From Arthrobacter sp. ov407 (GTDB taxonomy: Bacteria; Actinomycetota; Actinomycetes; Actinomycetales; Micrococcaceae), in the NCBI RefSeq assembly GCF_900102895.1, contig NZ_FNGD01000004.1, positions 62,001 through 126,000 on the forward strand: 64,000 nucleotides of DNA, written 5' to 3'. Made by a program: the position numbers and the translations under genes. Under the pieces are notes generated by a model. That model searched no databases, had not been told where the DNA came from, and saw nothing but the letters and a program-made list of their open reading frames with translations. Position 1 is the first letter of the stretch, and every line of letters starts with the position of its first letter. Shown here in pieces: positions 61,185-64,000 of the stretch.

Positions 61185-61697
61185 ACCCGGAGGTTAAAAG
61201 CAGACGGACAGCAGAAGCACTCGCCAGTATCTTCCGCGCCCTGCGCAAGATCGACAACCTGACTTCCGCCACCTGAATCGCCTTCTGGTCTCGTCGACCT
61301 GAAAGCTTCTGAACGACTCGAGAAGCCGGCGGCGGACAAGAACCAGTTTGGGTGCCAAGGTTTTCCAAAGTTGCTGTGGGGATTATGGGCAGCATTCCAC
61401 AACTGTGTTGGGGGCGTGGTCATGATTTCCCAGACCGAGGTCGTTTTTGTTCGGGCATCGAGTCGACGCCATTTCAGGCGAGCGAGACGGTCACCGCCCC
61501 ATGGGCTCCGATCGCCGCGCCGGTCCCATGGGTGCGAACTCCACGGACCACCTTCCTATCAGCTGCCTGCTCCGACATGATTTCGGATATGGCGGTGGAG
61601 TACTCGTGTGAGCCGACGGGCCGGATTTCCCGGCCTGCCCTGTCACCCCCTTTCGGCCCGGGAGCATCGGCCATGGGCCTCTTGGGGGTTGACGCTC
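61185..61697. other. Intergenic stretch without recognisable gene
   Basis: About 510 bp between DUF4193 and the M1 peptidase. Open frames on both strands are short and lack ribosome-binding sites and family features. Several short inverted repeats near 61620-61650 (GGGCCGG/CCCGGCC) were seen, with no clear role. Confidence 0.4.
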
Positions 61698-63341
61698 ATG
61701 ACCATGAAAGGCCCCATGATGATCGGATACCAAAATCTCGGCCAACGAAACGAGGATCGGCTTCGAACGGACGGCGGGAGGAAGCCAACGATTGGGCAGC
61801 AGTTTCACTGGGCACTGCGTCGTACAACGATTGCCGTCGTGCTGGTGCTGGTCGCCAGTGTCGGCGCAATCAGCGGGACGGCGCAGGCCGCCCCCGCCAA
61901 CGACGGGCCCCGCTACTCAGCGGGCGCTCCCGGCAGCGGCGACGAGTACTTCCCGTTCGCCGGCAACGGCGGGTATGACGTACTGCACTACGACCTCGCC
62001 CTCCGCTACACGCCGCCGACCAATCCCGCGGTGCTCGCAGGCCGCCTCAGCGGCGTCGCGACCATCACCGTCCGTGCAAAGCAGAACCTGCAGTCGCTCA
62101 ACTTCGACCTGCGCGGCCTCGGCGTCACGTCGGTCCAAGTAGACGGCAAGGACGCCAAATGGTCCCAGGTGCAAGACGACGCGAACCGCATCTGGGAACT
62201 CACGATCGGACTGCGGCCAAAGCTCAAGACGGGGCAGACGACGACGATCGTCGTCGAGTACGGCGGGATCACCGGCCAGCCGCTCGACACCACCGGGGCC
62301 CTCTACGGGTGGGTCACCACCGCTGACGGCGCGATGGTGGTCAACGAGCCCGAGGGTGCTGCGACCTGGTACCCGGTGAACGACGACCCCGAAGACAAGG
62401 CAACCTACACGTTCCGCATCACGGTGCCGGCCGGCAAGACGGCGGTGGCGAACGGGCTGCCCGTCGGCCGCCCGGCGACCAAGGCCGGGTGGACGACATG
62501 GAAGTGGAAGGCCTCTGACCCGATGGCCAGCTACCTGTCGACGGCGACCGTCGGCGACTTTGCCTTGTCCCACGACGTGGGTCCGCACGGGCTGCCGATC
62601 ATCAACGCGATCGATTCGGGCGTGACGGGCGCGGCCCTGGCGCAGACGAAGGCATCACTAGCGCTGCAGCCGGAGATGATCACGTTCTTGGAGGGCCTGT
62701 TTCGGCGGTACCCCTTCGAGGCGTTCGGCGCGATTGTCGACGACGACTCGGTCGACTACGCACTGGAGACGCAGACGCGGCCGGTCTACTCGCAGGTCGC
62801 GGACGAATACACGGTGGTGCACGAACTCGGGCACCAGTGGTTCGGCGACGCGGTGAGCCCGTCCGATTGGAAGGACGTCTGGCTGAACGAGGGCTGGGCG
62901 ACGTACATCGAGTGGCTGTGGGCTGAGCACCAAGGCGTGGCGACGATGCCGCAGCAATTCGCAGATGCCGTGGCGTACCTCGATGCGAACAACCGCTGGG
63001 CGCTCAACATCGCTGACCCGGGCCGCGACAACCTGTTCGTGGGCCAGGTCTATGTCCGTGGTGCGGCTGCACTCCACGCGCTGCGCGCAAAGATTGGCGA
63101 CGCGGCGTTCTTCGCGGGCTCCCGGTTGTGGCTGACCCGATACAACGACTCGACGGCGACGACGGAAGACTTCGAGGCCGTCATGGAAAGAGCCTCGGGT
63201 CAGCAGCTCGACGCCTTCTTCGACGACTGGCTGCGCGAGGGCGACCGCCCGGCGATGCCGGAGCTCTCAGCAGCGAAAGATTCCGTGACTCAGGGAACGG
63301 CCCGGCCTTCGGTTTCCCAGGAGGCGGCGGGGAGGAGATAG
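61698..63341 (+). CDS. Secreted M1-family metallopeptidase
   Basis: From ATG 61698 (ATG 61716 is possible) the product has about 547 residues. A late signal peptide (RRTTIAVVLVLVASVGAISG, then TAQA) precedes an N-terminal beta domain. The catalytic domain has the zinc site VVHELGHQWFGDAVSPSDW (HExxH, near residue 375) and LNEGWATYIEWLW (third ligand Glu). The usual GAMEN exopeptidase loop reads YALETQTRP. At this size it lacks the C-terminal helical domain of aminopeptidase N. It probably trims peptides outside the cell. Confidence 0.88.
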   Translation: MTMKGPMMIGYQNLGQRNEDRLRTDGGRKPTIGQQFHWALRRTTIAVVLVLVASVGAISGTAQAAPANDGPRYSAGAPGSGDEYFPFAGNGGYDVLHYDLALRYTPPTNPAVLAGRLSGVATITVRAKQNLQSLNFDLRGLGVTSVQVDGKDAKWSQVQDDANRIWELTIGLRPKLKTGQTTTIVVEYGGITGQPLDTTGALYGWVTTADGAMVVNEPEGAATWYPVNDDPEDKATYTFRITVPAGKTAVANGLPVGRPATKAGWTTWKWKASDPMASYLSTATVGDFALSHDVGPHGLPIINAIDSGVTGAALAQTKASLALQPEMITFLEGLFRRYPFEAFGAIVDDDSVDYALETQTRPVYSQVADEYTVVHELGHQWFGDAVSPSDWKDVWLNEGWATYIEWLWAEHQGVATMPQQFADAVAYLDANNRWALNIADPGRDNLFVGQVYVRGAAALHALRAKIGDAAFFAGSRLWLTRYNDSTATTEDFEAVMERASGQQLDAFFDDWLREGDRPAMPELSAAKDSVTQGTARPSVSQEAAGRR

Positions 63342-63350
63342 CTCCGCGCC

Positions 63351-64000
63351 CTACCGCGGCGACGGCTTGAGGGCCATCGCGGATCCGCCGCCGCGTCTCA
63401 CGGGCTCGGCGGCGGCGACCATGCCGCCGTCGGGCAGGAATTCGATGGCGGTCGCGGCGCCGATCTCCGCTGCCGAGGTGAAGGCATCCCCCGACGGCGT
63501 GAACTGATGGCCAAAGGGTGTCAACTGGCTGCCGTACGCGGCGATGAACTCCGGCTCGGCCGTGACCTTGGCCGTGTTGCGTTGCGAGGCACGCGGTGCA
63601 GCGATCGCCTCGGAGATGGTCATGCCCAGATCCACCCGGTTCAGGATCGTCTGCAGGACGGTGGTGATGATGGTCGATCCGCCGGGCGAGCCGAGAGCGA
63701 GGAACGGCTCGCCGTCCTTGAGGATGATGGTCGGCGACATGGACGAGCGCGGGCGCTTCCCCGGCTCGATCCTGTTCGGGTCGGTCTCGTTATATACGGT
63801 CGAGAAGTCGGTCAACTCGTTGTTCAGCAGGAACCCGCGGCCGGGGACCACCATGCCGGATCCGCCGGTCTGTTCGATCGTGAGCGTGTAGTCGACCACG
63901 TTTCCCCACTTGTCCGCGACCGTCAGGTTGGTCGTCGAGATGTTCTCGGTGTCCTTCTCGTCGGCGGGCGCCACTGCGGCAGCCGGGCACGCGCCGTCGT
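63351..64000 (-). CDS. Gamma-glutamyltransferase, C-terminal part (5' end cut by window edge)
   Basis: The frame is open to the right edge, so the N-terminal large subunit is outside the window. The visible 216 residues contain the autoprocessing and catalytic Thr region STTNLTVADKWGNVVDYTLT, GFLLNNELTDF and RPRSSMSPTIILKDG. LGSPGGSTIITTVLQTILN is the oxyanion/glycine loop. GGT transfers the gamma-glutamyl group of glutathione-like peptides. It is convergent with the M1 peptidase, only 9 bp away. Confidence 0.9.
   Translation of the reverse strand, partial: DGACPAAAVAPADEKDTENISTTNLTVADKWGNVVDYTLTIEQTGGSGMVVPGRGFLLNNELTDFSTVYNETDPNRIEPGKRPRSSMSPTIILKDGEPFLALGSPGGSTIITTVLQTILNRVDLGMTISEAIAAPRASQRNTAKVTAEPEFIAAYGSQLTPFGHQFTPSGDAFTSAAEIGAATAIEFLPDGGMVAAAEPVRRGGGSAMALKPSPR

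Noticed and set aside
61352..61978. 208-codon plus-strand frame between DUF4193 and the M1 peptidase
   Set aside because: It overlaps the M1 coding region out of frame, has no ribosome-binding site and no recognisable features.
1..64000. CRISPR arrays, tRNA/rRNA genes, insertion sequences or prophage
   Set aside because: No spaced direct repeats, cloverleaf-like genes, transposases, integrases or phage structural genes were seen; the tandem repeats found are contiguous 12-42-bp units without spacers.

Overview
The window is high-GC chromosomal DNA of an actinobacterium, most likely Arthrobacter, Pseudarthrobacter or a close relative in the Micrococcaceae. The signs are the family content (DUF5129, DUF4193, DUF1918, DUF222/HNH, mycothiol-dependent MDMPI and DinB proteins, LGFP repeats), many GTG starts, and several apparently leaderless genes whose -10 box lies 6-8 nt before the start codon. 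I saw no rRNA, tRNA, CRISPR array, insertion sequence or prophage. Two genes are cut by the window edges: a thioesterase on the left and a gamma-glutamyltransferase on the right.

Region 1-12.2 kb holds housekeeping and envelope genes, then a tightly overlapping three-gene set: two CusA/AcrB-like RND permeases around a very short adaptor-like lipoprotein. Region 12.2-18 kb is envelope-centred. A class A beta-lactamase-like serine hydrolase is divergent from an operon encoding a PAP2 phosphatase, a DedA protein, an OmpR-type regulator and a short-loop histidine kinase. An 11-bp direct repeat upstream looks like the regulator's own operator. Next comes an NlpC/P60-like secreted protein behind what reads as a ydaO/yuaA (cyclic-di-AMP) riboswitch.

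Region 18-42.5 kb is mixed accessory content. It includes a cation/proton antiporter, an AlkD-like protein, a C-terminally truncated lipase joined to a GH16 lipoprotein, an inverted GH16 paralogue, a dienelactone hydrolase, a DUF222/HNH protein, a 1067-residue secreted propeller/LGFP protein, a NERD protein, a NiCoT transporter and a bifunctional penicillin-binding protein.

Region 43.7-56.7 kb is a coherent aldarate (D-glucarate/galactarate) catabolic locus. TctCBA plus a universal stress protein face a LysR regulator. Then follow KdgD, 2-oxoglutarate-semialdehyde dehydrogenase, glucarate dehydratase, an AEC permease, a talarate/galactarate-type dehydratase, a FadR-type regulator and an ACS-type MFS permease. 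The inferred pathway is uptake, dehydration to 5-dehydro-4-deoxyglucarate, decarboxylating dehydration to 2-oxoglutarate semialdehyde, and oxidation to 2-oxoglutarate. A related ~45-bp element lies upstream of tctC, kdgD and the MFS gene, each time oriented toward the gene. A separate palindrome fits the FadR-type regulator.

Region 56.8-64 kb has small regulators and conserved hypotheticals, an M1 peptidase and the truncated GGT. A small protein at 59.7-60.2 kb is a paralogue of one at 24.3 kb, and both carry the same hairpin at the same distance before the start codon.
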